The notes: a model not told the origin generated them from the sequence alone. A stretch of 64,000 bases of DNA from Blastomyces gilchristii SLH14081 (GCF_000003855.2 NW_003101677.1:996392-1060391); one strand, 5' to 3'; positions 33,366-45,129 are shown, counted from the first letter of the stretch. Numbers and translations: made by a program.

Positions 33366-35240
33366 ATGCCCACGTATTGCGATCAAGCTTGCCCGTCGGG
33401 AACAGCCGATTCATCTCACACCTCCCAGGAAGATACGGGTGTGGAAAGTGGCGATAGCATAGCCCCAGAGGGTAATGCGGACAAAAGGTGTGAAGGGAGT
33501 GGGGAAGATAGCGGGAGAGACCCGGAGAGCCAGCTAGCCGATGGAGAGGAGTATGAAGAACTGGCAAAAAATGATCGCGGGTGGAGGAAGATAGTGCGGA
33601 ATTTTACGCCTTCGTATGTTGAGCCCACCTGAGCTATATGCCTATTCAAGCTTCGTTTTTCCCTACATACCTCGTCGTCCCAGTTTCGTTTTCACTCTGA
33701 AAGATGGAGGGGGGGGGATCTTGTTCTTGACATCTCATTCTTGCCACAGGAAAGCAAAACTTTTGCTAATCTCTCATGACCTACTATATACAGATGGTTC
33801 ACCGTAAACATGGGGACGGGCATTGTCTCCATCCTCCTCTTCAATCTCCCATACAACGGAACATGGCTCTACTGGATATCCGTTGGCATATTCGGGCTCA
33901 ATACAGTTCTGTTCACGATTTTCCTAGCCATCTCGATCTTGCGATATGCCCTCTGGCCCGGGATCTGGCGCGTCATGCTCCAGCATCCGGTTCAGTCACT
34001 TTTCATCGGGACATTTCCGATGGGGTTTTCCACCGTCGTGTCGATGATTGCCCTGGTTTGTTCGCCTGCGTGGGGAAGTTGGGTACAGATAGTCGCCTGG
34101 GCGCTTTGGATAGTTGACTCAGTCATTTCCGTTGTATGTGCTGTCGGTTTCCCGTTTATGTTGTAAGTATAACTTTCTCTCCTACTTCTCCTCCTTCTCC
34201 TTCCTGATCTGAGTTGTTTTGGAAATTACTGTAATCTAATTGAACCGCGGGCAGAATGGCATCTGGAAGGCAGTCGGATCTACCCTCGATGACGGCGGCA
34301 TGGCTGTTGCCCGTCGTCAGTACAATCGTTGCAGCATCTACTGGGGCAATTGTGGCAGAAAATCTACCAACACCACAGCTTAGTCTGTGGACAATCATAG
34401 GTTCGTACATTTCGCGCACATCCGCGATATTGAGATAAGGGATATATTGGATCTGAGATACTGATATTTCCCCCACTTTCAGCTTCGTACCTTCTCTGGG
34501 GCCTGGGGATGTTATTCTCCATGATAATCCTCGCGGTATATTTCGAGAGATTGGCACTACACAAGCTGCCACCAAAGTCCGTGATCGTCAGTACTTGTAT
34601 CCCACTTGGCCCAATGGGCCAAGGGGGTTTTGTGTAAGCGTTTCCCCAAGTCCCCTTTGCGTGTGGTGAAACTACTTGATGGTTCTTCCGCTTGAGTCAC
34701 GGTTGTGGCATTTTGAAAGCTGATCTAGTCCCAGCATCCTAAAGCTCGGCGTAGGCGCGCGGAAATTTTTCCCGCTAAATAAAACCCTTGATCCCGCTGC
34801 TGGTGGCGTGTTCTATGCGGTTGGATTTATGTTTGCATTGATGCTCTGGGGGTTCGGGTTCATGTGGATGCTCTCTGCGATCATTTCTATTGCCAAGTGC
34901 AAAAGAATCCCTTTTACAATGGGATGGTGGGCTTCGATCTTCCCATTGGGTGTTTACGCTAATTGCACCATCCTGATGGCGGTAGAGATGCCATCTCAAT
35001 TTTTCAAGGTCGTCAGCACTGTATGTATTATCCTCTTGTTCAAATTTGTCATTCAGACAAGCATTCCTGAGTCCGCTAACTTGCTGTTGGCAGATCCTGA
35101 CGCTCTGCGTGTTGATTTTGTGGATTATCGTCTCCGCAGGGACTATTCGAGAGGTGATAACAGGGAGAGTGTTCTTTGCACCATGCCTTAGTGACATGCG
35201 GGTAAAAAGGAAGAAAAAGTCGAGGATAAAAGCTAGTTGA
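33366..35240 (+). CDS. SSU1: Sulfite efflux pump, SSU1 type (TDT / C4-dicarboxylate transporter family)
   Basis: This is a plasma-membrane exporter of the tellurite-resistance/dicarboxylate (TDT) family. SSU1 members export sulfite. Six exons (33366-33613, 33794-34162, 34255-34400, 34483-34633, 34735-35020, 35094-35240) give 448 residues. After a hydrophilic N-terminus of about 83 residues comes the family start WFTVNMGTGIVSILLFNLPY. About ten membrane segments follow, with GTFPMGFSTVVSMIAL, TAAWLLPVVSTIVAASTGA and VIVSTCIPLGPMGQGGF conserved, and FTMGWWASIFPLGVYA near the C-terminus. The basic tail is KRKKKSRIK. Dicarboxylate transport is the alternative within the same family, but the SSU1-like signature favours sulfite. 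Confidence 0.88.
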
Positions 35241-35709
35241 TTATCCCGCATTGTACATGTAGATGTGCGTACATATATAGAGTTCATAAAATATCTAGAA
35301 CGGCGGCGAAAATTGTATTGGTTGATGACCTACCTAGAATTGGATTTGCAGTACTTACTCTGTGTTGAGTAAGACAGCGGAAGGCGTTGTAGATCAAAAG
35401 ATGTCGTTTAATATAGATTAGAGTAGCAATGAGGGTACAAGCTTTGCTATCCTATAGAATGATATGTGTACCATGTTGATATTCGCCGTGAAATATCTTG
35501 AAACCCGCTGATATCAGGCCATAGAATACATCACGTGACGACTGCGAATCCTGTCCAGTCGCGGAGCTTCTAGGTTCCAAGTATTCATGGCGCAGTTAGT
35601 AATTCGATACAGATTTGGGGATCGTTAGCAATATCAGGATTTTCCACTTTCTGGAGTTGGAAGTCATCAAATCATTACTTTCGTTTCCGCATCCATACGG
35701 TCACGAACA
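35241..35709. other. Intergenic
   Basis: This is the spacer between the pump and the racemase-family gene. It contains CACGTGA at about 35531-35537, an E-box-like site. No gene is visible. Confidence 0.5.
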
Positions 35710-36630
35710 TTGAAGTTCTCGAAACGTATAATGATTGAGGATGGAAGCACAGACCTCAGACCAATCCTCATCATCAATCCTAACACATCCACGCACATGA
35801 CTAATGGGCTCAAACCCCTTAACCAAAACCTCAACTATCCAAATATCCACATTGACTACTTTACCGCTCCACAGGAGCCATCGCTTGGGCCGGATGGGGA
35901 GGAAATTAGGGGAATCCCCAGCATCAACTCCAGCGCTGATTCATCCCTTTCTGCCCTCCACTGTTTACCCCATTTGAAACCTCTGATACCCAAATATGAC
36001 GCCTTTCTCGTTGCGTGCTACTCAGCCCATCCGCTCGTTGGCATGCTGAATGAGCTGGTCAGCATTGCTCCAGCAGAAGCAATGACTCCGCCTAAAAGGA
36101 AGTACGTGACTGGTATATTCGAGGCAAGCGTGTCCAAAAGTATTTCCCTACTACGCTCTACTTCTTCTATCGATTCCAGCGCCCATTCTGGAGAAGGAGA
36201 TGGGGGTGCTGAATTTAAGCCATCATTCGGAATCATTTCGACAGGGGAAGTATGGAAGGATATATTTGCGCGCGCTGTACCGGAGCTCTTGCGCCGACCC
36301 TCAGATTTCAGCATTGACGACAATGTGGACTTGGAACCATTGTTTGCTGGGGTCGAGACGACGGGGCTTAGTGCAGTTGAGTTGCATACTAGGCCAGCAG
36401 AAGAGGTCGAGACAAGAATGGTCGAAGCGACTGAGCGGTTAATTAACAGAGCTGGGAAACAAGTAGCAGCCATATGTCTCGGTTGCGCTGGCATGGCAGG
36501 CATGGACAGAGCTGTCCGACAAGGATGCATAAGAGCGCTTGGTCCGTTGCAGGGAGAAAAGGTTGTAATTGTTGACGGAGTTGTTGCGGGGGTGGAACAA
36601 CTGGTCAAGCAATGTAAATTAGGTCATTGA
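35710..36630 (+). CDS. Asp/Glu/hydantoin racemase-family protein (DCG1-like)
   Basis: This intronless frame has 306 residues. The family N-terminus ILIINPNTSTHMT (from about residue 19) is present. The two catalytic-type cysteines are Cys103 in LVACYSAHPLVGML and Cys259 in ICLGCAGMAG, the thiol pair used for proton exchange in cofactor-independent racemases. Fungal DCG1 relatives are tied to nitrogen-catabolite-controlled ureide use (allantoin/hydantoin), but the reaction is not established. A second ATG seven codons in (35731) is an equally good start. An insertion rich in Ser (TSSIDSSAHSGEGDGG) sits in the middle of the fold. Confidence 0.88.
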   Translation: MKFSKRIMIEDGSTDLRPILIINPNTSTHMTNGLKPLNQNLNYPNIHIDYFTAPQEPSLGPDGEEIRGIPSINSSADSSLSALHCLPHLKPLIPKYDAFLVACYSAHPLVGMLNELVSIAPAEAMTPPKRKYVTGIFEASVSKSISLLRSTSSIDSSAHSGEGDGGAEFKPSFGIISTGEVWKDIFARAVPELLRRPSDFSIDDNVDLEPLFAGVETTGLSAVELHTRPAEEVETRMVEATERLINRAGKQVAAICLGCAGMAGMDRAVRQGCIRALGPLQGEKVVIVDGVVAGVEQLVKQCKLGH

Positions 36631-36896
36631 TAGTCAGCTTGACGAGAATATTTAGTATAATACTTATCGATAAACCCTCCATAATCATCGATGCCAGAAG
36701 TAATTAGCATGTTTAATTAGAGCCAGTGGTGGCTGCGTTTGCCCGTTGGTATTCAAATATTTCAATATCAGGTGTAGTTAGTGACAAATATATGACAACG
36801 GCGGGACCAATGTAAAATATCCCCGCCAACCTTTCCCTCCACCACGCGACGACGCGTTCTCGAAATCAAGCACCAGCTTCGAGCAAAGTCGACAAG

Positions 36897-38875
36897 ATGC
36901 CAAGGTATATTAAACCCCAGCTCATGGCCGTGCGTGTCATATATTCTGTCGTATCTTTCCTTTGTTAAGTTTACTAATTCCTGTCCGCTTCTAGAGAGAT
37001 AATAACAATCCAGGCCGGCCAGTGCGGTAACAATGGTACGTACGTCGGACCATCAAGAGCGAACAAAATTCACAGCCCGGAGCATATCCCACACACCAAG
37101 CTCTCTGCAATCATTCCCGGTGCGATGTTAAGCTGCACAGCTAGAACACTCTTCAATTGGCTAGGATAAATGGCGCGAGCATTTGAAATGGAAACTGATG
37201 GTTTGTCGCTTTAGTTGGCAGTCAGTTCTGGCAGCAGCTGTGCCTCGAACACGGAATAAACAAAGATGGGAATTTGGCAGAATTTGCGACTGAGGGGGGA
37301 GATCGGAAAGATGTCTTTTTCTACCAGGTTAGTTACCTCACGCATGCGGAATGTGGATTGAATTCGAATTTGGAAGGGTTATGCAGTGCTAATAATTGAG
37401 CGTCTGTGGACTATAGAGCGACGATACACGATACATTCCTCGAGCAATATTGCTTGACCTAGAACCAAGAGTATGATCTACCCTAAGAAACTGACGGTGA
37501 CCTTTATATAGGGGTCATGCAAGGCATTTTCGCTAATGATTTGGTCCTATGCAAAATTCAGGTTCTCAATACCATCCAAACCGGCGCATATCGCAACATC
37601 TACAATCCCGAGAACTTCTTCATTGGTAGACAAGGGATCGGTGCTGGCAATAACTGGGCTGCCGGATATGCAGCCGGTGAAATTGTGCAAGAAGAAGTGT
37701 TCGATATGATAGATCGTGAGGCAGATGGCAGCGATTCGTTAGAGGTCCGTCGGTTATAAAGTTGTTACTGCCAAGAGGTTTGGGTCTCTAACAATCAGTA
37801 TAGGGATTTATGTTGCTTCATTCCATCGCAGGTGGAACCGGATCCGGATTGGGGAGTTATATTCTTGAACGAATGAACGATCGATTCCCCAAAAAATTAA
37901 TCCAGACCTACTCCGTGTTTCCTGACACCCAGGCGGCTGATGTCGTAGTCAATCCCTATAATAGCCTGTTGGCCATGAGAAGATTGACACAGAATGCTGA
38001 TTCAGTGGTATGTGAAGGAGAGTTAGCTACTTGTATTTTCAGAGCCACTCACTTATCTTCTTAATTAGGTTGTCGTGGACAATGGTGCCCTCTCACGAAT
38101 CGCTGCGGATAGATTACATGTTCAAGAGCCTTCATTTCAACAAACCAATCAATTGGTGAGTATTGATCAAGACAGCGTCCTTTGCACGATTACTGATACT
38201 CTGTAGGTTTCTACTGTTATGTCTGCATCCACCACCACCCTTCGATACCCCGGATACATGCATAACGACCTCGTCAGCATCCTGGCGAATCTCATACCAG
38301 ACCCTCGAACCCGATTCCTTATCACGTCATACACACCCTTTACTGGGGATAATGTCGAGCAAGCAAAGACAATCCGAAAGACAACCGTACTAGATGTCAT
38401 GCGTCGACTCCTCCAACCAAAAAACCGCATGGTGTCAATCACACCCAGCAAATCCAGCTGCTATATCAGCATATTCAATATCATCCAGGGTGAAGCAGCT
38501 CAAACGGATGTTGATAAATCGATTCTCAGGATCCGTGAACGTCGCCTAGCCACATTCATCCCGTGGGGCCCGGCTAGCATCCACGTAGCTGTTCCCAAAC
38601 GTTCTCCGTATCTGCCAAACACGCATAGGGTGAGCGGGCTAATGCTAGCAAATCACACCTCTGTGGCAACCCTCTTCAAGAGAATTGTTAGCCAGTATGA
38701 TCGGCTGCGGAAGCGAAATGCGTTCTTGGAGCAATATAAGAAGGAAGCCCCCTTTGCGGATGGACTGGGGGAGTTTGATGAGGCTAGGGCTGTGGTTATG
38801 GATCTCATTGCGGAGTATGAATCTGCAGAAAGACCTGATTATGCAGGTGGTGGGGCGGATATAGAGGAAAGCTAA
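36897..38875 (+). CDS. mipA: Gamma-tubulin
   Basis: Gamma-tubulin nucleates microtubules at spindle pole bodies. Eight exons (36897-36904, 36995-37035, 37215-37327, 37417-37470, 37562-37744, 37804-38007, 38069-38155, 38207-38875) give 452 residues. Exon 1 is only 8 nt (ATG CCA AG). The GTP-binding features are [15 protein letters not shown] at the N-terminus, the signature loop [11 protein letters not shown], and [18 protein letters not shown] text ([13 protein letters not shown]). The gamma-specific [19 protein letters not shown] and [13 protein letters not shown] RMNDRFPKK are present. For exon 5 I chose the acceptor just before [12 protein letters not shown], because the longer reading (VMQGIFAND...) is out of phase and has no counterpart in the family. 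Confidence 0.96.
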
Positions 38876-39455
38876 TTCAACCCTACTAAGTGGCTATTTC
38901 GCTTTCCTTCTATTCTTTCTTCTTCCTACCTTGAATTTTATTTCTTTGCCTAGCGTTGGGTTTGGGAGCTATTTGGTAATTTTCCTAGGCGTATTTGGTA
39001 CGCAATTACTGGTTTAACCGTAACTGTTATGTGTATCTCTTTCCTACTCTTTTTTAAACAGAATGTTCAGTTTCACACTTCAACCCTCCAGCAATATTCG
39101 ACTATACAAGCAAGAGATGCATAGCGAATTGGATCAGGCCTCGCGTTGATAGTCATGTATCAGGGGTAATGATAATGATTGGGATGGGTACCCGTGTCGC
39201 GCACCCGCTGACTGCTGAAGGTGCGGGCGGGATGACATAACTGTACCGTCACTTGTCTTATTTATTAACTAGAGATGAACCCTGGAGCATCCCAAGATTT
39301 CCCACTCCCCATGTTTCTTACAACGCAACTACCTACTGCTCCTTTTCCCACCACCATCGTATACTCCAATAGTAACATCCATAATAAATACTTAATACAT
39401 ATCTCCCGAGCGGATCACCGCCACACGGTCACAAAACTATCTCAGCCAACACACC
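38876..39455. other. Intergenic
   Basis: This is the gamma-tubulin 3' region and the promoter of the small Ala/Ser-rich protein gene. I see no further gene. Confidence 0.5.
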
Positions 39456-39938
39456 ATGGCAGACCCAGGATCTCAGGGCTCCGGCGATATTGATGATAAG
39501 ATGAAGGGAGCCACCCAACCAGGTGCGTCAAATACACTCCCAGCTCCCCCGCCCAGCTCTTCCGCCCCGCTTCATACCCAGTTTTACCTAGGTCGTAGAC
39601 AAGCAGCTCCGTTCACAAATCAAAACATCCTCCTCTCAGAGCTACAGACATAGATTAACAGTACCTGTCTTAAATACAGGAGACTCTAAGACTACTGCCC
39701 AGAAGCTTTCCGAGTCGGTGCAGCAGGGCGTTGAGACCGCAAAACAGAGTGCCGGATCAGCTTCAGAGTCAGCCAAGGATGCAGCGTCCAAGGCATCGGA
39801 AACCGCCTCGGAAACACTTGACGGGGGTGGTAAGTCTCAATATTTTGTAAAGTCCTGGATGGACTTCTGCTAATGGGGACGAGCTGCTGACGGGTTCTGC
39901 TTCTTGTTTTGTTTCGCGACGTAGGCAATAAGAAATAA
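39456..39938 (+). CDS. Small LEA-like amphipathic helical protein (76 aa)
   Basis: Three exons (39456-39522, 39680-39829, 39925-39938) are phase-consistent. The last adds only NKK. After MADPGSQGSGDIDDKMKGA the protein is a run of Ala/Ser/Lys/Glu with roughly 11-residue periodicity (KLSESVQQGVETAKQ; SASESAKDAASKASETASET). This is as in group-3 LEA-like and small stress proteins of fungi, which are unfolded in solution and helical on drying or at membranes. It is too short and biased for secure homology, so the gene call rests on clean GT-AG junctions and continuous composition. Confidence 0.7.
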
Positions 39939-40713
39939 TTGCGCCCAAGAACCTTACGAAGGATTACGCGAGGGGTAGGCGTAGGATGTTTCATATCTAG
40001 GAGGCAGGGGAGCGTCTTTGTGTGTCGTTGTCATGAGAGCCGCGTGCTCGCTGGCGTACTCCTTACTGTTTAACGTTGCTGCAAGTATTCGATCTTTCGA
40101 AAGGAACATGGGAGAAGTCTGGTCTTTGTAATGCTCATAGTCCACACGAGATACAGGTTTCAGAATGTCAGCTGTGGGAAGGTGTCCTTATTTGCCTGCT
40201 AAATGAGTTAGAGCGAGGATGAAATGCGTGCTTCCGGAGATTATCATGAATGTATGATTATACGTTCGCAACTTTGACCACGTTGAACCACATTTTCTCT
40301 CCCCTATGCATAAATATCTAGGTATCATCTCCCCGTTCGGCATATCCGCCAAGTCTATCCCCTAGAAACCAGTGCCGAAGAGTACGGTCTCACATAACCT
40401 AGTCTTAGTACGTGACCTTAACTAGGAGAGGTGAAGCCAATAGGTGAATGCTGGATCTTTCCCATTTATATTAAATTGTATATCATGTAAAGGGTGACGC
40501 TGGATACATGTAATTCATACCTTCAAAGGGTTTGCCAACCGGGGTATCAAAAGTTCAAAACAAAACTGTGTCATTATGTCTCGCGCCTCGCTGCCTGTCA
40601 GGAAGAAAAAAGATAGATTTGCCCCTTGCGATATCTCATCCATATCATATCCCATATCCCAACCTCCCCAAATCCAGATCCATCCCCCTTCCACCCCACC
40701 CATGAAATGGTTA
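39939..40713. other. Intergenic, convergent
   Basis: This is the 3' flank shared by the small LEA-like gene and the Roadblock gene. Nothing identifiable lies within it. Confidence 0.5.
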
Positions 40714-41521
40714 TTACCTACTAAACCCCCCTCCCTTGCTCCCACCACCAGCAGCAGAGCCCCCAGTAGCAGTAGAAAGATCATGCACAACACATAGCAA
40801 AAACTTCCGATCCGGAATAATTATAATCTCATGAATTTTCGTCCGCAACCGGAGCAGTTTCAGCTCGTCATCCTCTTCACGCTCATGTCCCTCGCTATCC
40901 GCGCTATCATTCCTTGCATGACCGTTGCTAGTCGCCGCAGCGGCCCCACCAGTCATGCCAGATCCACCATAATCCGACTCATTACTGCTACCGCCGCTGT
41001 TTCCGCCATTTGATGTTGATGATGGCGGTGGCTTCGATAATGACGTGCTCAGAGCCGAAGCAGAGGATACAAATGCAAATATGTGTGCGGCTAATGTTTC
41101 TGCTTGGCTGGGCTCATACGGAGCGGCTGGTGGTTGTTGTTCTTGTGCTTGCTGTTGAGCGGTATTCGCTCCTCTATCGTCTATGCTCGTGTTTGTCGGG
41201 TCTGGATATGTTGCTTGCTGGTCTGGAGTTGGGGAGGCGGCGGGAGGAATGGGATCGGATATGGACGCCGGTGTTGGAGTTGGGGTTTGACGCGTGGGGG
41301 AGGGGTTCGAGCGTGTGGCAAGGAGACCAGTTGTGCGTATTATAGATCCATCTTTCCGTGATAAGATGAGGGTAGATTGGACACCGGGGCGGGATGTGAG
41401 GTTTGATAGATGGGCAGAAAACTGTCGGGAAAGTTGAGGGGGCTGTATACATTGGCTTTTTGTTAGTTCGATATAATTCGTTTTAATTGGTTGGTTTGAG
41501 ACAGTTACTCACTGCTGCCAT
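40714..41521 (-). CDS. Roadblock/LC7-domain protein
   Basis: Exon 1 (41513-41521) encodes only Met-Ala-Ala. After a 70-nt intron, exon 2 (40714-41442) carries the rest, for 245 residues. The Roadblock/LC7 fold is split. The first half is PPQLSRQFSAHLSNLTSRPG, VQSTLILSRKDGSIIRTTGLL and, after a Pro/Gln/Thr-rich insert, ETLAAHIFAFVSSASAL. The second half is LKLLRLRTKIHEIIIIPDRKFLLCVVHDL. Family members act as dynein light chains or as GTPase-regulating (MglB/Ragulator-like) subunits. The insertions make this one larger than dynein LC7 (about 100 residues), so a Ragulator-like or fungal-specific role is possible. The C-terminus is Gly-rich. Confidence 0.82.
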
Positions 41522-41661
41522 TTGGACTATTCCGACGGAGTGAGGGGTGTTGATATGTTAGGTTGAAGGGTGAGGTCCGGCAACGAATGAACAAAACAAG
41601 TAAGAAGTCGATTTTGAGCGGGAGAGATGCTTTTTAAATTTCTTTAAATTATCTTAATATA

Positions 41662-41991
41662 CTAATATAGGTGAGGTTTAACAGGTAAATAAATGTAAGA
41701 GATTCCAGATGCACGAAATGCGATGTTTTGCGGAGTTGTTTTGCGGAGATCTAAGCAAATGGCTGCGACAACGGAGTTAACTAGCAGACCGGACTTACAT
41801 TTTGCCGAGGAACCGAGATATAACTTAGTAGCTAAGCTAACTTTTACCTCTTTGGCTATCTCAGCCTCCAATATCAAATTCAAAATTTCTTGAGCCGAAA
41901 ATAAATCCACCACAGTTGTTAACGAGGAAAACACGCTACTTAAATCACTAGCGCTTGTGACTGCTTCATTGTGAACAGTGAATTGATTCAA
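41662..41991 (-). CDS. Orphan 109-residue open frame, possibly transposon-derived
   Basis: This intronless frame has protein-like composition (LSSVFSSLTTVVDLFSAQE, ILNLILEAEIAKEVKVSLAT, KCKSGLLVNSVVAAICLDL). There is no recognised domain and no signal peptide. The small size and isolated position in AT-rich intergenic DNA between two divergent genes leave it doubtful. It could be a remnant of a mobile-element frame or a chance frame. Confidence 0.3.
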   Translation of the reverse strand: MNQFTVHNEAVTSASDLSSVFSSLTTVVDLFSAQEILNLILEAEIAKEVKVSLATKLYLGSSAKCKSGLLVNSVVAAICLDLRKTTPQNIAFRASGISYIYLPVKPHLY

Positions 41992-42179
41992 TGACTTTCA
42001 AACATTTGAAGATCTTAGCCTGCCTTGGATGATATTTGTCTCTACTCTTACATTTTGCAGTATTTCAAGCAGTTTTCACGAGAATAAAGCTGTTTGCCAT
42101 CTTATCTTTTGGCGGATGCGGGGAGGGATTTATGATTGATTATAACCTAAAATAAGCATCATATCGCCAGAACCTCACT

Positions 42180-43393
42180 ATGGGTTCCAGCCAGAAAAAA
42201 AAGAATGAAAAGAAAAAGGACTTCCAGGTATTAAAACTCCATATATCAAATTAGCCTATGCACCGTACAGGATTGCTAACTTGTATCCAAATAGAAAACG
42301 AAACTGAAAGTTGGGAAAACTAAGCCGAAGCCTTCAAATTTTACAGACACCAGCTTCCGGTCCCAAGGTAATTTTGCTCCAACTCTTACAGGGTGAAATA
42401 TGGTCCTCTGGAGTTTTCACCCCCTGCATATGTAAACATACATCTTCTCTTCATTGTAAGGTTATTAATTAAGATTTTACAGCTATCGTTCTAAACCAAC
42501 AATCCCTTACAACATCAGCACGATCGGCATCGTCACAGTTCACTCACTATTTGTCTCTTTTAAATTCGAAATCGGATTCCCAGCGCAAGGACTCGCTTTC
42601 CTACTTGACGACAGCCATTGTTTCGCGTCCGATCAATTCCCCCTTACCCCAGCCAGTCAGTGTCATATTACCGTCCCTTGTTTCCTTGATTCTGGACGGT
42701 AGCAATGCGGTCCGTAATCAGCTTCTTAAGCTTCTAAAATCGCTCCCTGCGCCAGATATGGAGGGACATGTCTCCCAACTACTGCCCTACGTCCGCGCGG
42801 GCATGACGCACCTCGCTGCTGATATACGACTATCTTCTGTGGAAATCATTTCATGGTTGGTAACTACTGCAGGGCATGAGGTGGTCTCTTCACCCGGTGG
42901 GTGGATAAAAACACTCAATTGCTTCCTGTCTATTTTAGGGTGGCATACGAAAGAATCAGCAAAGTGGTCGTCGAATAGAGCCTCATTTGGAAAAGCCGGT
43001 AGTGATGGCAAACCTATGGTTCGAACACTGCAAACTTTGGCGGAATTTTTAAGATCAGGTATCGGCGCTACCGAGGAGCATCCTGAGCTTGATGAGAGTG
43101 ATTTAATTGAGGACAAGGAGTGGAACTTCCCACTTACTCAGACAAGCCATCATATTTTGCCGACCAAGTCTGCCCCGTTTGCCTACCTCAATTTATTCGG
43201 GCAGCCAAAAAATGAGGAGGGCGAGATGTATGAAACCAGGGAAGATAGGTTCAGGGTTTTCTCTGAAAGATTCCTACCCGCTGTTGAACGTGGAGTAAGT
43301 CTAGCAAGGCAAGAAGGCGGAGACGTTGGGCGTGCATCAGCAAGCGTCAGGAAGGTTCTGAAAGAAGCTATAGCACTCAATTCCGAGTCTTGA
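42180..43393 (+). CDS. IPI1: Pre-rRNA-processing protein Ipi1 (Rix1/PELP1-TEX10-WDR18-type complex)
   Basis: Ipi1 works with Ipi3 and Rix1 in ITS2 processing and nuclear export of pre-60S particles. Three exons (42180-42227, 42295-42367, 42483-43393) give 343 residues, a normal length. The lysine-rich start MGSSQKKKNEKKKDFQK is followed by LKVGKTKPKPSNFTDTSF, the hallmark of the family. Next comes HEAT-like helical sequence with LLNSKSDSQRKDSLSYLT, LILDGSNAVRNQLLKLL, and LTHLAADIRLSSVEIISWLV-like text (MTHLAADIRLSSVEIISWL). The conserved GGWIKTLNCFLSILGW is intact. Confidence 0.93.
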
Positions 43394-44237
43394 CATATTT
43401 GCTCGTACTTATAAAAGTCTAGCCGGAAATGCTCAGACTATTGTGACCCAAATCGTCAACCTTACATGGTTATATGTTATGGGCTAAAGGGCAGCCTTTC
43501 ACCCGAATGAATGGGTGGGGTGGATAGTGTAGTGGTAAAGGTGCTGTCCATGGAAGGCCCATGGTAAGTAGGAACTGGCTATGGGGGATGGATGACCTTT
43601 CTGAGACACCAGAATTGCAGATTTGAATCCTCTCTTCATCACAAGATGGTTTTACTATGATCTATTGATTACATTCACAATATGAGGCCAGCTCTTGACT
43701 GCAGAGAGCTAATCAATAGATTAGAAGAAAATGATTTTCACTATATATATATAATTAATAAACAGAATGATATTAAGTTCTAGTATATAAAGATTGTCTT
43801 CATCTTTATTCAGATTTAATCAGATTTAATCAGATTTTGATAATTTTCTCGGAGCAGTCTAGTTTAGAGATATCAAAGATAGATCTTAAATTAATAGTAG
43901 AGTAGTGAAGAATTTTCTCTGATCAATGATGTACATACAAAATTATATAATTAGTAAAGACTGAGATCTGCATCTCAGTAAGGAGAATCAGATGAATGAT
44001 TGGAAATAAATTCTGCTCTCAGACTAAGATGCGAGGGTCTTCCGCATAGTCTTTGCCTTCCAAGGTTGTGCTTCTTTATCACGTGAGCCAGTATGTTGGA
44101 CGGATTGGTTGCAACGATCCAACTTCGAATTATCCTAAAGATTCTTGCTATCAAGCACGGCGAACGGTGAATTTACCTTTATAGCATTTCAAAAGAGGGC
44201 AACGCATTCTCGAATCACGACCACTAATCAACTCCAA
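43394..44237. other. Intergenic with tRNA-like SINE candidate and AT-rich tail
   Basis: Apart from the tRNA-like segment annotated separately, this is AT-rich DNA. It includes three partial direct repeats of CAGATTTAAT (about 43813-43836) and a (TA)n-like stretch (about 43743-43756). No gene is visible. Confidence 0.5.
43514..43642 (+). mobile_element. tRNA-derived SINE head or tRNA pseudogene
   Basis: A perfect pol III A-box (TAGTGTAGTGG, matching TRGYNNARNNG; about 43526-43536) is followed about 85 nt later by a near-perfect B-box (GATTTGAATCC). The spacing is longer than in a functional tRNA, and the T-arm and acceptor stems pair poorly, so an active tRNA is unlikely. The AT-rich, repeat-bearing downstream sequence is what a SINE body and tail could look like. 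The element's right end is undefined. Confidence 0.5.
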
Positions 44238-44612
44238 ATGCCTTACAACGTCTACCTCATCAAGTCCACAGGCATGCCACGAGACCACCATGCGCTTTTT
44301 GTGGAAACAAACCCTACCACCGGCTCCGGCCATGTTTACCAAGTTACTGGCAATATACAGAATGGCATGATCTTCGAAGACAAGCCAGGCGAACCACCTG
44401 AGCAACAACCCTCTTTCCATAGTAAAACACTCCTTGGTACTGTGCAGGGAGATTACGAGAAACCGTTTAAGGACATCTGTTTGGGCATTCAACCACCGAA
44501 GAAGCAATTTGATGGGCCGCGGAGGCTGTATCCAGACGAGCCAATTCGAAGATGTCAGGAGTGGACGGCACAGGTGATGCGGGAGTTGGCGATGGCAGGG
44601 GTTCTGTTGTGA
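44238..44612 (+). CDS. Small conserved fungal protein (124 aa), DUF6540-like
   Basis: This is a single-exon gene. The pattern is MPYNVYLIKSTGMPRDHHALFVE, GSGHVYQVTGNIQNGMIFEDKP and then SKTLLGTVQGD, ending near RRLYPDEPIRRCQEWTAQVM. It matches a widespread fungal family that I recall as DUF6540, with conserved HHA.F.ET and RRCQEW motifs. Function is unknown. The RCQEW.. plus H-H layout hints at a small papain-like or NlpC-like fold, but that is conjecture. An upstream in-frame ATG (44145) would add 31 non-conserved residues, so I chose the internal one because family members start MPY. Confidence 0.7.
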   Translation: MPYNVYLIKSTGMPRDHHALFVETNPTTGSGHVYQVTGNIQNGMIFEDKPGEPPEQQPSFHSKTLLGTVQGDYEKPFKDICLGIQPPKKQFDGPRRLYPDEPIRRCQEWTAQVMRELAMAGVLL

Positions 44613-45129
44613 TTAGTCGAGAAATGTTAAAACCGCCATCAGCTTTTCGCGACGACGGGTGAGATTCAGCAAATATTGTAACACCATTGAACATTAATCA
44701 AGTCGTGTTAAGCACAACCTTCTTGGCCCGTCAACATCTTTTCTCAATTTTCGCACATGGAATCCGTATAGATACCATTGCTTCGTGACAGTAATCATGT
44801 TTCCCAAGCGATTAATTCTTCAGCGCTCGCACCTCACCAATTTGATGGTGCCTTCAAAGGGGGTCTAGCGTTGGGCTAATTATAGTGCAGATCGCGAGGC
44901 TGATTCCCCCCTCGAGCCTTGCGACACTATCACAGGGAATGCTGGTGGGCGCCACGAATATGCCAGTCGCCAGCGTAAACTGAGGTTCTACTTCATTTTT
45001 CTCCTTGGATATTTGGAGAAACGGGCGGCCATGGCAAATATTTAAGCCCTTTCGTTTTGCACCCAATAACAGTATTGGCAGAGCTTCCCTAGCCTCCAGA
45101 AGACGTGTTGGTCTTGCGCTCCTGGTGCC
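44613..45129. other. Intergenic, promoter of the STAND-type gene
   Basis: Short overlapping frames are present on both strands, without features. I see nothing beyond a likely promoter. Confidence 0.5.

Noticed and set aside
34674..34690. Similarity of TGATGGTTCTT in an SSU1-like intron to the loop of the structured repeat
   Set aside because: The match covers only the loop word and the flanking stems are absent, so it is not counted as a fourth copy.
37512..37561. Upstream reading of gamma-tubulin exon 5 (VMQGIFAND...)
   Set aside because: It is out of phase with exon 4 and has no counterpart in the gamma-tubulin family. The acceptor at 37561 is in phase and matches the family.
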